Shown: piece by piece, positions 34,311 through 46,030 of the stretch | Numbering within the stretch: the stretch's first letter is position 1 | Layout of the letters: each line of letters begins with the position of its first letter | Origin: Chlorophyllum brunneum | Taxonomy: Eukaryota > Basidiomycota > Agaricomycetes > Agaricales > Agaricaceae | NCBI GenBank assembly: GCA_963576785.1 | Contig: OY756144.1 | Location: forward strand, 806,001-870,000 | Length of the DNA stretch: 64,000 nucleotides | Direction of reading: 5' to 3' | The notes under the pieces: generated by a model | Seen by the model: the letters and a program-made list of their open reading frames with translations, nothing else | Database searches by the model: none | What the model was told of the DNA's origin: nothing | Translations under genes and position numbers: made by a program

Positions 34311-35738
34311 ATGACTACCAATACAACAAGTTCTCTCAACATTCCTTACAGGGAATACCGTGACCTCGTACTCAGAATCGTGCAGGGAGAGTGGAGACCG
34401 GTTCTACAGGAAGGTGACGCACAGCAGTTGGCGAACATACTCGATAACGTATGTCCACATTCATTCGGGTTTCGCGCGTTGATGTCGTGTCCACACAGAT
34501 GCTGCATGACGAGGGGAGCGTTGAAGCCGAGGTGAAAAAATCCACTCTATCCCTCGTCAACGCGCTCGCCGAGGAATGTCATGTCATCCCCCAGTACCAT
34601 ATGCCCACAAGAGTAGAATTCGGTGATATGCCATTCTGGGGAGGAGGCACTTCGGATGTTTACCGAGGAAATTATCATGGTGCCACAGTGTGCGTAAAGG
34701 TGGTACGTTCGTTCAAGGAGAAAAGCAATATGCAAATGCTGAGAGTGAGCCTCGACGCCATGGTTGTGTTCCTCCACCAACTTACCCCTTAGGGACATAT
34801 GAGAGATTTCATTACATGGGCACATCTTTCTCATCCTAATATTCTGCCGTTCTATGGTGTGTTCCTTCATGGAGAGGCTCAGCGGGTTTGTCTAGTCTCT
34901 CCATTGATGGCCAACGGAAATCTTCGTGCATATTTGCAAAATAAAGCTGGTACGCCTCCACTACTTCTGGTGAGCGTCCAACGGCCTGCTCCCCATTGGC
35001 CGATATCCTGATTACACACCCCAGGTTTCCGACATCTTAGCTGGGTTGCAGCACTTGCATAGTCAGAGTATTGTTCACGGAGACCTCAAGACGGTATGTT
35101 GAACTTATCCATGGCCGTACCAGAGACTCATCCCTGATGTGCAGAACAATGTTCTCATATCAGATGAAGGGCGTGCACTGATCGCAGATTTCGGAATAGC
35201 TTACTTTGTAAAAGCCAGTGGGCTGAACGTAACCCAATCGACCACCAGCACAGTTCGGTATACCGCACCGGAGCTCTTCGAAGGCGACGAAGACGTGCCA
35301 CCGACACGGAAAAGTGACATGTGGTCATTCGGCTGCGTCTGTTGCGAGGTCAGGGCATCCCCGTCTCCATCGCAATTTCCACCAAGCTAACTGACTGAGG
35401 CAATTTAGATCTACACACTAAAAGGCCCTTTCTCTGGGTGTAAGCATAATCATCGTGTAATAATCGCCGTAAGCAGAGGCAACATTCCCTACCGCACAAG
35501 CGACAAAATTCCGAAAAACGTTTGGGAGATGGCCAACGAGTGCTGGACCCGCGAACCTTCCGATCGGCCGACTTGTGACGAGATCCGATCGAAGTATTTC
35601 AGCGCAGAAGATGACAGACCTATAGCAAACCCACAGATGGCTGCAGACCGCGAGGACTTCTGGAAGAAAGTGAAGACAGAATCGGGTGTTCGGATCGACT
35701 ACGAGCACGCTTGTCGTATTTTGAGCCGGGTACGTTAA
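34311..35738 (+). CDS. Single-domain kinase-like protein, catalytic motifs intact
   Basis: Helical module EGDAQQLANILDN is joined to QMLHDEGSVEAEV. The kinase fold shows GGGTSDVYRG, lysine in VCVKVVRSF, HGDLKT (about 35075), DFG in IADFGIAYF, APELF and SDMWSFGCV, and the C-lobe motif DRPTCDEIRSKYF. Seven or so exons are bounded by introns of about 55-65 bases at the same places as in its sister gene at 25964, including one directly after the catalytic loop. The C-terminus is uncertain: a GTACGT donor after ILSR (35728) could splice to an exon reading ETRTRQPS that would run on to about 35940. It is a good candidate for an active tyrosine-kinase-like enzyme; substrate unknown. Confidence 0.78.
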
Positions 35739-36314
35739 CTCCCCAGCAGGGATAACAACCAAATATGTCAAACCGTAGGAGACCCGTACACGTCAGCCCT
35801 CAGTTGATGGGAAACAACCGTATTGTATCCGTAGGCGACACGGAGGAACAATGTGCACTCGATGTCCGAGAGCTACGACGATGAGGGTTTTTAAACTTAT
35901 TGCAAGTAGCCGACATGTGAAGTGACGAAGAGATCGTAGAGAGCATGGAGTCATATACTGGCACCATTCATACACTGGCACCAGGGATTGTTTTATATGG
36001 TGATTTCAAATCTATATTCATATGGCTCACTTGTTCGTTCTCAGTGAGTGATATGCCGGCCTAGGATAATGAGATGGATGTGCCATGTAAAACGGCGTCT
36101 TCGAGTCGGGGACAAAATGGTGGCAGGGGACCAGCCCGATCTGACTAGCCACCGTTGTTCAACTAGAATCTATCCCAGTATCACGGATCTCGAATTTCCT
36201 GAAAACATCTGATTCCAAAATTCCCTCCTTATCCGGTAAAGCCTAGAAGTTAACTAACACATCCAAGGTCCATTTCATGCGCCCGATTCCTGTCTGAGAT
36301 CGCCTATTCTCGGA
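35739..36314. other. Intergenic between convergent kinase genes
   Basis: Apart from the possible last exon of the gene on the left (to about 35940), no coding pattern is visible. Confidence 0.4.
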
Positions 36315-37785
36315 CTACACACCCTGCCCAAGCATGCGAAGAACGCGCTCGTAGTCGACTTGGTAGCTCGACTTCTCTTTCATTGTCTCCCAGAACGCGT
36401 CGCGGTCCGCAGCCACCTGTGAGTTTTCCGCAGGTTTACTGCTTTCCGTCTTGAAATAGGTCGATCGAATTTGGTCACAAGTCGGTCGACCGGGAAGCTC
36501 ACGATCCCAGCACTTGTTCATCATCTCCCACATTTCCGGTGGAATTAGATCGTTTGTAGCCCAGGGATCTGGCAGTTTCCCTGGAACCTCTCCCTTCATT
36601 ATGGCGTTCATTATGTTGAGATCTTGTTTGTAGTTCGAGAAAGGAGTCTTGCGTGTATAGGTCTGGAGTAAAGGGGATTAGCTGACTAGTGATCGGCCGG
36701 GAGGAAAGGCGCACGCACCTCGTAAGAGACACAACCGAATGACCAGATGTCACTTTTCAGTGTCGGTAGGACATCGTCATCGCCTTCGAAGAGTTCTGGT
36801 GCGGCATATCTTACTGTACTGGTGGTCGGCTGGGATGGATTCATTCCACTGGCTCTCGCAACGTAAGATATCCCGAAATCGGCGAGCAATGCACGCCCCT
36901 CATCCGATATGAGAACGTTGTTCTGCACGAAAGCGGTCAGTTTTCTGGCTAGACCAAAATACGCGTTCGACGTACCGACTTGAGGTCTCCGTGAATAATA
37001 TCCTGATTATGCAGATATTGTAGACCGGCTAGTACATCAGAAACCTAGGTTATAATTAGGACATGCATCGATAGGAAGAATACGCTACCGAGCGCTCACC
37101 AGAAGTAACCGAGGCTTCTCAGCGGGTTTTTCTTCCAGATAGGATTGTAAATTGCCCTTGGACATCCATGGCGACACAAGACAAATTCTCGCTGCTTCGC
37201 CATGACGAAACACGCCGTAAAAGGGAAGAATATTCGGGTGAGAGAGATGGGCCCATGTCGTGAGGTCTTTCATGTGTGTCTGAAACTTGGGTTAAGAAAA
37301 ACGAGTGTCAGGTAACGCCGAGACCCACCCTCAACAATGTCGTATTTTCTTGCCTGACGAATGATCGAACCATCTTTACGCTTATGATCTTGCCCTGGTA
37401 TGGTACTCGGTAAACATCTGAAAAACCTCCTCCTTGACTGACACCACCGGAGAGGTCGAATTCCATCCCTGTCAACTCATGGCACTGTGGAATCACATAG
37501 GTTTCCTTGGAGATGATAGCGAGGCGGGAAAGGAGAAATCCCCTCTTGTTAGAATCGAATGCAGCGGTCTCATCGTGAAGCATCTGAGTGTTGTGATGGA
37601 ATCTAAATCTCCAGTGCAGAGTGAAGGAGAAAACATACAAGGTCTAGGTAGTCAGCCAGGTGCTGGGCATCATCTTTCTCGAGTTTCATAACCAGTTCTC
37701 TCCACGCGTCTTGCGATCCGGTTTTGAATACCTGCTCATTGCACAGAGTACGGGGATTCGGGGAGTCTGATGGATTAGCTGCCAT
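36315..37785 (-). CDS. Single-domain kinase-like protein, catalytic motifs intact
   Basis: The start MAANPSDSPNP (ATG 37783-37785) leads into the module VMKLEKDDAQHLADYLDL. After an intron come QMLHDETAAF and a kinase fold with GGGFSDVYRV, lysine in IISVKMVRSF, HGDLKS (about 36985), DFG in LADFGISYV, APELF, SDIWSFGCV and RPTCDQIRSTYF. The encoded protein is about 370 residues. All catalytic residues are present except that HRD is HGD, as in the whole family here. An open frame continues upstream to 38001, but the paralogue comparison favours the start given. The last codons (MLGQGV) include a GTGTGT donor that could add a further exon. A perfect palindrome lies 75-97 bases upstream of the start. 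Confidence 0.8.
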
Positions 37786-38953
37786 TGCTTGGATCCAATG
37801 GCCCCAGGAAGGTTTGACCGAGAAGAACAGCTTGACGAGAGTCAAGAACAATGTATGTAGCCTCACGTTATCAACGTGAGGCCTGGGATACCGGAGAATC
37901 ATAATCCGAATGTGATTAGCTTCTGATGTTATCGATTGAGTCGTGACCGAAAGCTCATAATTATGGCTCTCCACGGCGCTAACCACTAGCCTGGATCGCA
38001 CGGGTGGGTGGGCCGGTAAAGTGTCAGTAGCGCAATGGATAGTGGTAGATTGTTACACATATATGCAATCGGATCAAAGGGAGGAGGTATATGGTCATCA
38101 AACCCACTATCTCGGTAACTGACCTGAAGGTATTCATTTGTATGTACTAATTATATTGTAGACATGTAGTACTGATAGAGAGAGAGGCGTCGTTGGATAA
38201 CTACATATGTTCACCAAGTAGTGTGATCAGAATGTTGGCGGAAAGTATCCCGAGCTAGCCGAGTCCCTTGTGATACCCCTTCGAAACTCTCTTCTGTGTA
38301 TCATTGTCAGCCTTAATGATTCGATCGTAATTTAGCCGATGGTTCCCGCCTAGTATCAGCTGGCGCATGACCAAACATTGGTTTTCTGGACTTGGTGACC
38401 CCGAGGTCCATGCAGATTCTATTGTACACTGTATATGAGATTGCGAGAGATATTGTACTGATGATTTTGGGTGTAGGTTTTCTTTCCATCTTGAGATGTC
38501 CTGTTTATAGGCAACGATATGGGGTATTCTTGTCTGTATCCCGGATGATATCCGAATCATAAAACGCAGCCGATTTTCCAGGCATTGTGCCATTTGTTTC
38601 GGGGGTTGAACAGATTATAGGCTTTCGTTTGCGTTATAGACACTCAATAGCCTTGTGCTTGGGCTACTGTTGATGACCCCCACCTTGCGACAAATGTTGG
38701 GACCTGGTTGTGTGTAGGTTCTGTTGTTTGTGACCTTGTCCCGGCGACCTAATTAAGAGTCGCGTCGGTCACGTGGTGTTGCAAAAATTCGAAATCCGAT
38801 TGAAAAGTGGCAGTCGGTGTGCTCTGGCTCTGCTCGTATATATACCCCCTCCGGCGCTCAACAACTCTCTCCCTCCCCTCCTCACCACCGCCCATCCCAC
38901 CCAGCACCCCCGCTCTCGCCTCTGTCGTCTCCAACCCATCGTGCACCCACACC
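37786..38953. other. Intergenic between kinase array and importin gene
   Basis: This is the junction between the accessory and conserved halves. A minus-strand open frame of 112 codons (38255-38593) has no recognisable motif. The last 150 bases contain a pyrimidine-rich CT tract (38860-38950) typical of a fungal promoter and 5' leader for the importin gene. Confidence 0.45.
37860..37882. repeat. Perfect palindrome with 10-base arms
   Basis: GCCTCACGTT, a three-base spacer ATC, and AACGTGAGGC form an exact inverted repeat upstream of the kinase gene that starts at 37785. It could be a binding site for a dimeric regulator or a hairpin in the transcript. Confidence 0.6.
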
Positions 38954-41900
38954 ATGGATCTCCAGTCTCTCTCTAACCTTTTCGCTACAACCCTAAACCC
39001 AGACCCTAATGTCCGCAAGGCTGCTGAACTCCAGATACGCAAGGTGTGTGCTAAATCATCTTTGCTATCCTTCTAGCATTATGGCTTCTTGCGGCACGGC
39101 TTTAGCGTTCGATAGTCTAGTTGGCATATTTCTGATCCTCTTCTAACAGATCGGAAACGAGGAGGGCATGATCGCTGCGCTGCTCCAGATAATCGCCAAT
39201 GATGGTATCGATATGTGCGACGCGTTTCTTGCATGCAGCACCGACAACTTCTGACTTATCCCCTTTAAATCACTCCCCTGCCCTGAAATACAAATCAACC
39301 CAAATGCATTCATTTCTCCTCTCCGCACAGTGCCACGCGTCAAGCTTGCTCCGTCTGGCTCAAAAACCGCGTTTACACATGCTATACCATCGAAACATCC
39401 AACCCCCGCCGTCCTGATCTCAGTCCTATCCGTGAATCCGACCGTGAAGCCCTCAGGCGCACTCTCCTCCTACTCCTCGCCCGCTCCCCCTCACGCAGTA
39501 TTTCCGTTCAACTCTCGCATACCCTCAAGAATGTCATTGCTTTCGACCTTCCGAATAACAAGTGGCCTACTTTGGCAGGCGAAATTACAGACCTACTTCG
39601 CGGTCCGGATGCACCACAGATGTATGCTGGATGTCTTGCTGCCTTGGAGAGTGTTCGGGCTTTTAGGTGAGTAGAGTCCAAATTATTGAGCTCGGTCTTT
39701 CTGATGGTGCTATGTCGCAGGTTCCGACAGAAGAACGATATCCTTCCTGAACTTGTTGCATCACTCTTCCCTATACTTGTCAATATTGCCAATAAGCTTC
39801 TGGAGCAGGCACCCAGTACTGCCCAAGAAGCCCCAACTATGCTTCATCTTATTCTCAAAACCTACAAAACAAGTATCGGAGTACACTTGAGCGCGCACCA
39901 GCAAAGCCCAGAGTCGATCGTTCCTTGGGGTCAACTCTTTTTCAAAGTCGTGAACCTTCGTATTCCTAACGACATCGTTCCTACGGACGAAGATGATCGA
40001 GAGAAATCTGAGTGGTGGAAGGCGAAGAAGTGGGCGTATAACACTCTTGGTAGACTCTTCCACAGGTGTGTTTTTTCGTGCTACTACCCTGTGCGATCAG
40101 TGGTTGATATCGGTTGTGGAGGTTCGGGAATCCTTCCCAATTACCCAGCACAATGCAAGAAGAGTACAACCAATTCGCGCAGCATTTTGCTACAGTGTTT
40201 GCTCCTGAAATATTGACCATCTACCTTCAACAAGTCGAGCTTTATGTCCGAAATCAAACGTGGCTATCAAAGAAATGTCAATACCAGATCTTCCAATTTT
40301 TCATTGAATGGTCTGTCTGTGTCCCTATTCGGCTCATTCGTCGTGCTAACTTTATTATATTTTTGCATTGAAAACTCCAGTGTGAAGCCCAGATCGACTT
40401 GGGCTCAGCTCAAACCTCATTTCGAGACCCTCGTCTCACAATTTATATTCCCTCAATTAACGTTCAATACGGCGAGGCAACATCTCTGGGAAACAGATCC
40501 TGTGGATTACGTCCGAATGGCCGTCGGTGAGTCCCTTCCATCTAGCTTTCCTTTTATTACACACTTACTAAACGGAATTCCCTTACATTCTTTTGGCCTT
40601 TGTCGGTTGCCTTGGTAACCGTTCTACTGTACCAAAATTGGTTTATCGATGATGTGGTGTACAGATGAATACGAGAGTTTCTCGACTCCTGTGTCTGCTG
40701 CAACGTCGTTTTTATTCTCGTTGGCGAGTAATAGGACGAAGGTCACGTTTATGCCGATCCTTGGATTAATAAACAATGTTCTACGGTCGTACGATAATAT
40801 CTCTTCTCAACATATTCATGACTGATTCGTTTGTTATCTTTTTCGATAGAAGTCCTTTGGGGCCAGTCAAGTTCGGTGCGCTCAATATGACAGCTGCTCT
40901 TGGACCCTGGATCATGCGTCACCCGGAGGTGAAGAATAATATGGAACAATTCATGTTGCAGTTTGTAAAACCGGAATTGCGGGTAGACAACAAAGACCCA
41001 TATATTTTGGCGATTGTACGTTTTACCTCTTTCCCTCCGAGTACTAAGGTGTTGAATCTTGTAACAGGCTCTGGAAATTTTGGGTACTGTGACGAAAGCG
41101 GGATTGACTTGGTCCAACCAACAGGTGCGCAACGTTTCCATCCATGGCGTTGGTGCTGACGGAGGTTGTTGGACGTATCTAGGACTTGAATGACCACTTT
41201 GTCGTTGTGGTCGCCGCTTTGGATCATAGAGAGTTACCTGTGAGGGTTCAGGCCGCATTGGCGCTGACGGAGATGATCCTCGTTCACGAAGAAGGTATGT
41301 CCCGTTCATCGTGTGAACAACCTGAGCTGATGGTGATGTGTAGTGAAGAAAGCCGTTGCACCGCAAGTTGGGAAAGTTATTCAGGGTACGTATATAGCTT
41401 TTCTTACTCTGCAGGTGTATGCTGACGCCAAGGGTGGGTTGGCCGTAGATCTGCTCAAGTTGTCTGACGAGACGGATTTGGATATCTTGAACCGCAGTAT
41501 GGAGGTTATGGTTGATCAGTTCCAGACCGAGCTATTACCTGTTGCCGCGCAACTCACCGCCCGTTTGGTGTGTGCATTCCCGCCCTGCCCTCCCGACCTA
41601 TCTGTATTCTAATCTGAATCGCGGTGGCGTGTTAGTGCGAATCGTATATGCGCCTTGCAAGAGAGACCGTTAATCAAGAAGACGCATTGAATGCAGCTGA
41701 TAATATTGACATCGAGGAATCGCTTGCAGATATTGATGATGATAAGACGTTTGCGGCAATGGGTATCGCGAAGACTATCAGCACTGTCAGGCTTTACTTC
41801 CCTCTTGCGCTTGGACACGTCGTTGAGATCCCGTTTTTGAATTAGGTCGTTGCTTCTATTGAGACTGCTCCTGAGATTTTGGCTCAGGTTCAGGAGGTCA

Positions 41901-43490
41901 TTATTCCGATTATTGCCTTTACTTTGGACCATAAACTTCTCGGTACGTGCTCGCTCTGTTGATTTTATTTAACGTTGGTGCTGACCGAATCCGGTTTAAC
42001 GCGTATAGAGTTGCTGGATAATATGTACGATCTCGTGGATAGTCTCACATATAAGTCTCGTTCAATTTCGCCTTCGATGTGGCCTGTGTTTGAAGCGACG
42101 TACAAGTTGTTCAAATCAGATGCTATTGATTTTCTCGATGGTAAGTTTCCCTGCGTTCCAACGAGAATACTAATGAACACGGTGCCAGAGATGCTCCCTT
42201 CCCTTGATAACTTTGTGTCATTTGGAAGCGACGTGATCAAAGCTAGGGCGGATTATAGGCAAATGTTACTCGATATCTATACCACCTCGATCCTAAATGA
42301 CCAGCTTGGGGAGAATGACAGAATCAATGGTTCGAAGTTGGCTGAATCGATGTTGTTGAACTTGCGTGGTAGTTTGGACGATGTACGTTCACCTCGATTC
42401 CACTGCTCTCGTTGTCTCATACGCAACCTCTGACAGGCCCTCCAATCTATCATTACTATCGCCCTTAAAGTATTCAAGTCAGCTCAAGGGACCGTACTCC
42501 GACTCGCCAACCTCGAAGTCCTCATCAACGCCGTGCTTTACAACCCTGCCGCTGCACTACACATTATGGAAACTGTTGAGCCTGGGTCCGCGCGGACATT
42601 CTTCGACAAGTGGTTCGCTGCGATTAATGCGGAGAATAAGCTGCCGAGGGTACATGACAAGAAGTTGACGATTGTCGCGTTGTGTGCGCTGTTGGAGTTG
42701 AGAGCCGAGAGTGTTCCTGCTAGTTTGATGGAGGGTTGGCCTGGGATTGTGACAGGTGCTTTGCAGACGTTTAAGGATTTGCCAAAGGCGATTGAAGGTG
42801 AGGATGTCGATTTGGGCAGATTCCGGGAAGCGGTGGTTGACGGTTGCTCTTTTCCTTCCTTCCATTACTCTCTTGCGCCGTCTTATTATGTGTGCGTGGG
42901 TGTGTAGCGAGGAAAGCTTTGGAGCAGGCACTACAAGACGAGGGCGAGAGTGATGGTGAACCGGATGACGGGTTCTTGAATCTGGAGGATAACGACGGTG
43001 TGTAATCACACATGAACGTAAAGACTTTATTCCTCAATGTTCGGCAGGTGATGTTTGGGACCAAGATTCTGCGTATATGGAGCTGTTGGCCAAAGAGGTT
43101 CGTAGAGGGTTTACCCTATACTCTGCTGAACGATTGCTTATGATTGACTCTAGGGCGCGCGTCTGCGGCAGGAGGCCGAAAAATCTGAAGGTGCCGAGGA
43201 CGGGGATGAGGACTCAGATGATGATTCGGACGATGAAATTGATGAGGAGCTCGGATACATTAGCCCTCTGGACACTGTAGATCCCTACGTCACATTCAAA
43301 CAGGCTCTCGCAAGTACGTCGGCTTCTCATCCTGATGAAGACACATCTCATTCATATTTTGACAGCCTTCCAAGTTCAAAACCCACAAATGTATCAGATT
43401 GCGACTACGGGACTGAACATTGATCAACAGACCCAGCTGATGGAGATTATGAGTCTGGCGGAGCAGAATGCTACGACGCCTCAGGCTTGA
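38954..43490 (+). CDS. Importin-beta family nuclear import receptor (importin-7/8, Nmd5/Sxm1 type)
   Basis: About 20 exons encode roughly 1,030 residues, the usual length for importin-7 proteins. The first exon (38954-39043) encodes MDLQSLSNLFATTLNPDPNV; the start fits the family N-terminal HEAT repeat. Further landmarks are ATRQACSVWLKNRV (39331 on), SHTLKNVIAFDLPNNKWP, TMLHLILKTYKTSI, SEWWKAKKWAYNTLGRLFHR, AALGPWIMRHPEV, LTSRL-type repeats near 41550, LDNMYDLVDSLTYKSRSISP, RTFFDKWFAAINAENKLPRV and an acidic stretch near 43180-43250 (DGDEDSDDDSDDEIDEELGY) before the end. Other clear exons are 39150-39214, 39331-39666, 39721-40065, 40122-40310, 40381-40526, 40665-40788 and 40853-41015. The protein carries cargo such as ribosomal proteins and histones into the nucleus in a Ran-dependent way (family knowledge). 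No break was found. Confidence 0.93.
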
Positions 43491-43737
43491 AGTGGGTGTT
43501 GGGGTTTTCGGGTCTTCAGTTTCTATCTTTTTTAAAAAACTGAACTGAGTTTTCTTCGCTGCTAATCACGAGTATAACGTTGTTTTTTCTCTCATGTTTC
43601 ATGTCAAGGTGATAGTTGAAATGATGACGAAATGGATTTTTCCTGGCTTTCGCTGTTCCGCTATACCCTGTATAGATGAGCTTACTGAACATTCGGCGCT
43701 GTTTGATCTTCGTTTTCGCTGCGACTAAGATGTCTAC
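43491..43737. other. 3' flank of the importin gene
   Basis: T-rich sequence with no coding pattern; probable 3' untranslated region and terminator region of the importin gene. Confidence 0.4.
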
Positions 43738-44725
43738 CTAACCTTGGAGGGTGCAACTCATTGGTTGTGAGTCATGCCTGAACTTGGATAGCTCGGTAGT
43801 TGACCCGCTTGACATAGAGCATGGTTCCTGGCCATATGGCAGCCCTTGCTTCATATCAGCCACCAAATGGAATTCTTGGTCGTTGTTTAAACTTAGGTTG
43901 GTTTTGGCGTTGCCTTCATAGACGAAAGGGGAATGATCCAATATCACTTCGGATAACAGCGATTGTGGCGTTCGATGCCATCCAGTCCTCGACTAACGAC
44001 CCAGATGCAACACGACTAGAATAATCAAAGTGCGCTCACCCCCTGACAGCTCCGTAGCATTGATCCTGTCCGTCTTTAATCGTCTTCGAGACTGGCGTTG
44101 TCGTACGATGCTGTACATTGATATCTGGTATGAAAACGCAGATAATCTTCATGCGAACCCCTATACCAACGAAGGCTATGTAACAAACCCGACGATACCG
44201 TCTCCATCGTGTCTTTCAACCCGTCTTCTCGAACCTCAACCCAAACCGTATACGAAATTTTCATCTTCAAAGGGATGACGTTACGGCCTAAACCTACTTG
44301 GTCATGTGAAGAGAGAGAGAAAGAGTCAAACGTATGCTCAACGTTTTTTCTTGTTCTTCAGTTCGTGAGTGTATGTTAATATTACTTCGTGCCTGCCCTT
44401 CCTGGTCTTGAAATCATGTAAGCCCCTCACAGAACCTCGTGTGTGAGGAGCTATGAGGAGCCCCGCCCCCTCGGCGGTTTGATAAGTAAGAACGGTAGCG
44501 TTCCTCGTGCTCTTATTTCCGAATTGGTAGCCGAACCAATTAAAATGGTACCGACCTGGCTTTGTCGGGATTGTTGAGGGTAGGTGTTCCATCTTGGGCA
44601 CTATTACAATCAGGGCTTCGATGTCTCTTTCGCTGATAAATGCATCCGGGGCATCAAATGTCGCGCCCTCAGATCCGTTAAACATGGCGATACTATACCT
44701 CAATATGTTCATGGCGCGTGGTATC
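43738..44725 (-). CDS. Hypothetical gene, exon structure unresolved
   Basis: Three minus-strand frames look coding. The first (44686-44338) starts MFNGSEGATFDAPDAF and runs through KPGRYHFNWFGYQFG to a lysine-rich end. A second (44270-44076) reads KMKISYTVWVEVREDGL. A third (43947-43738) reads HSPFVYEGNAKTNLSL. They may be exons of one gene or neighbours, but I could not join them with clear splice sites. No family is recognised. The best-supported part is the first frame. Confidence 0.35.
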
Positions 44726-46030
44726 TATCTCCATAGTGAAAACGTGAGAATGCATTCGATTTTCTTGGAGTCATTATTTGTGGAATAGTATCAATCTGAT
44801 ATGAGTTGTTTTCTCCTTGTAGTTACTATATCAAAGAGTTTAACCCGCTCACCTTTGTATGTGGTGCCATCTATCACTTTCATTTCATCTTTTCCAACTT
44901 TAAGTGACAGACTATTTGGCCTTGAGCATCTCCACGTTCATTTTACTTGAACTACATTTCATCTTTCGCACAGGTTGCACTTATCTAGCCGCTGGGTTTG
45001 GTGAAGGTGTAGAACAAACATCTTGCTTTGAAATTTTAATTACTGAACCATTTCATGAATCTTGTATCCTTCTCCAAAAATAACGATGAACCACCCGGGA
45101 TTGAATATTGAGCTATGATGATGCACCCTGTCACGACGAGCCCAGTCCCCCGGTACCTAGTTTCCTTAAGTTAATCTTCATCGCTTCTTTTCCTTCTCAT
45201 CAACCCACATCTATTCGGCAAGCGATGATTGGCTCTGCCAATTTCGCTCTTACTCTCTTCTCAATCTAACTTACTACTACTAACACTCGCCACTCGCCAT
45301 GGCCTGGATTGAATTTTGGGCACGACGTTGCAACTTTTTTTTTTTCTTGCCTTCGTTTAAAGTACTCGGGCAGGTTACTCGCCGACACACTAACTTTCTA
45401 AGAGAGGTTTTTCCCCGAACACCGAGGCAAAATATCTTTGGTCTGTTCGGAATCTCCGAAAATTTCCTATGCCAAAGAATACACGTGTATATTACGCTCG
45501 TTTCATGAACCAAGGTAATGATAGATGGATAGGTCCAGTGCTGGATGTGTATATAAGAACACGAATAGAACGTGAACCTCCATGAGAACTCGAATAAGCC
45601 CTGTGCATAGTCAATTCAGGATTAACAGGAAGATTTGGAATGGTCATGGGGTAACCTACAATCACATATTGATATATTTATCCAGAATGATCACTGTCAA
45701 CGAGTCTTTCCGTCTTGAGTTACAGTTACTTTCTTTCGAGATTTTCGTAGACAATTCCCTTGTCAGTGTAATAGAGGGTTCGAGGTGGCAATTTGTGATA
45801 CATGAACTCAGTACAGGCTCATCTAGCCTTGAGGCCGAATCGGAATGATATAATGTTGTCAGCCTCCCAGGACTCAGGGTCGCGTTGGATGCGGCCGGAG
45901 TGCATTACACCGTCCGCCGAGAAGTATTCCCTTTTACCTTTGTAAACAGATTTACGATAAAGATTCCATTTAAATCAGACTCTTTCTTGTTTATCATTCT
46001 TTGTTCTAAAAGTGGTCATTGTTACAATGA
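44726..46030. other. Intergenic, no gene supported
   Basis: CT-rich and AT-rich stretches (44800-45290) and short open frames only. A plus-strand frame at 45582-45848 has no recognisable motif. Confidence 0.4.

Noticed and set aside
40749..41366. Minus-strand open frame of 205 codons
   Set aside because: It is antisense to well-conserved importin exons and crosses their introns.
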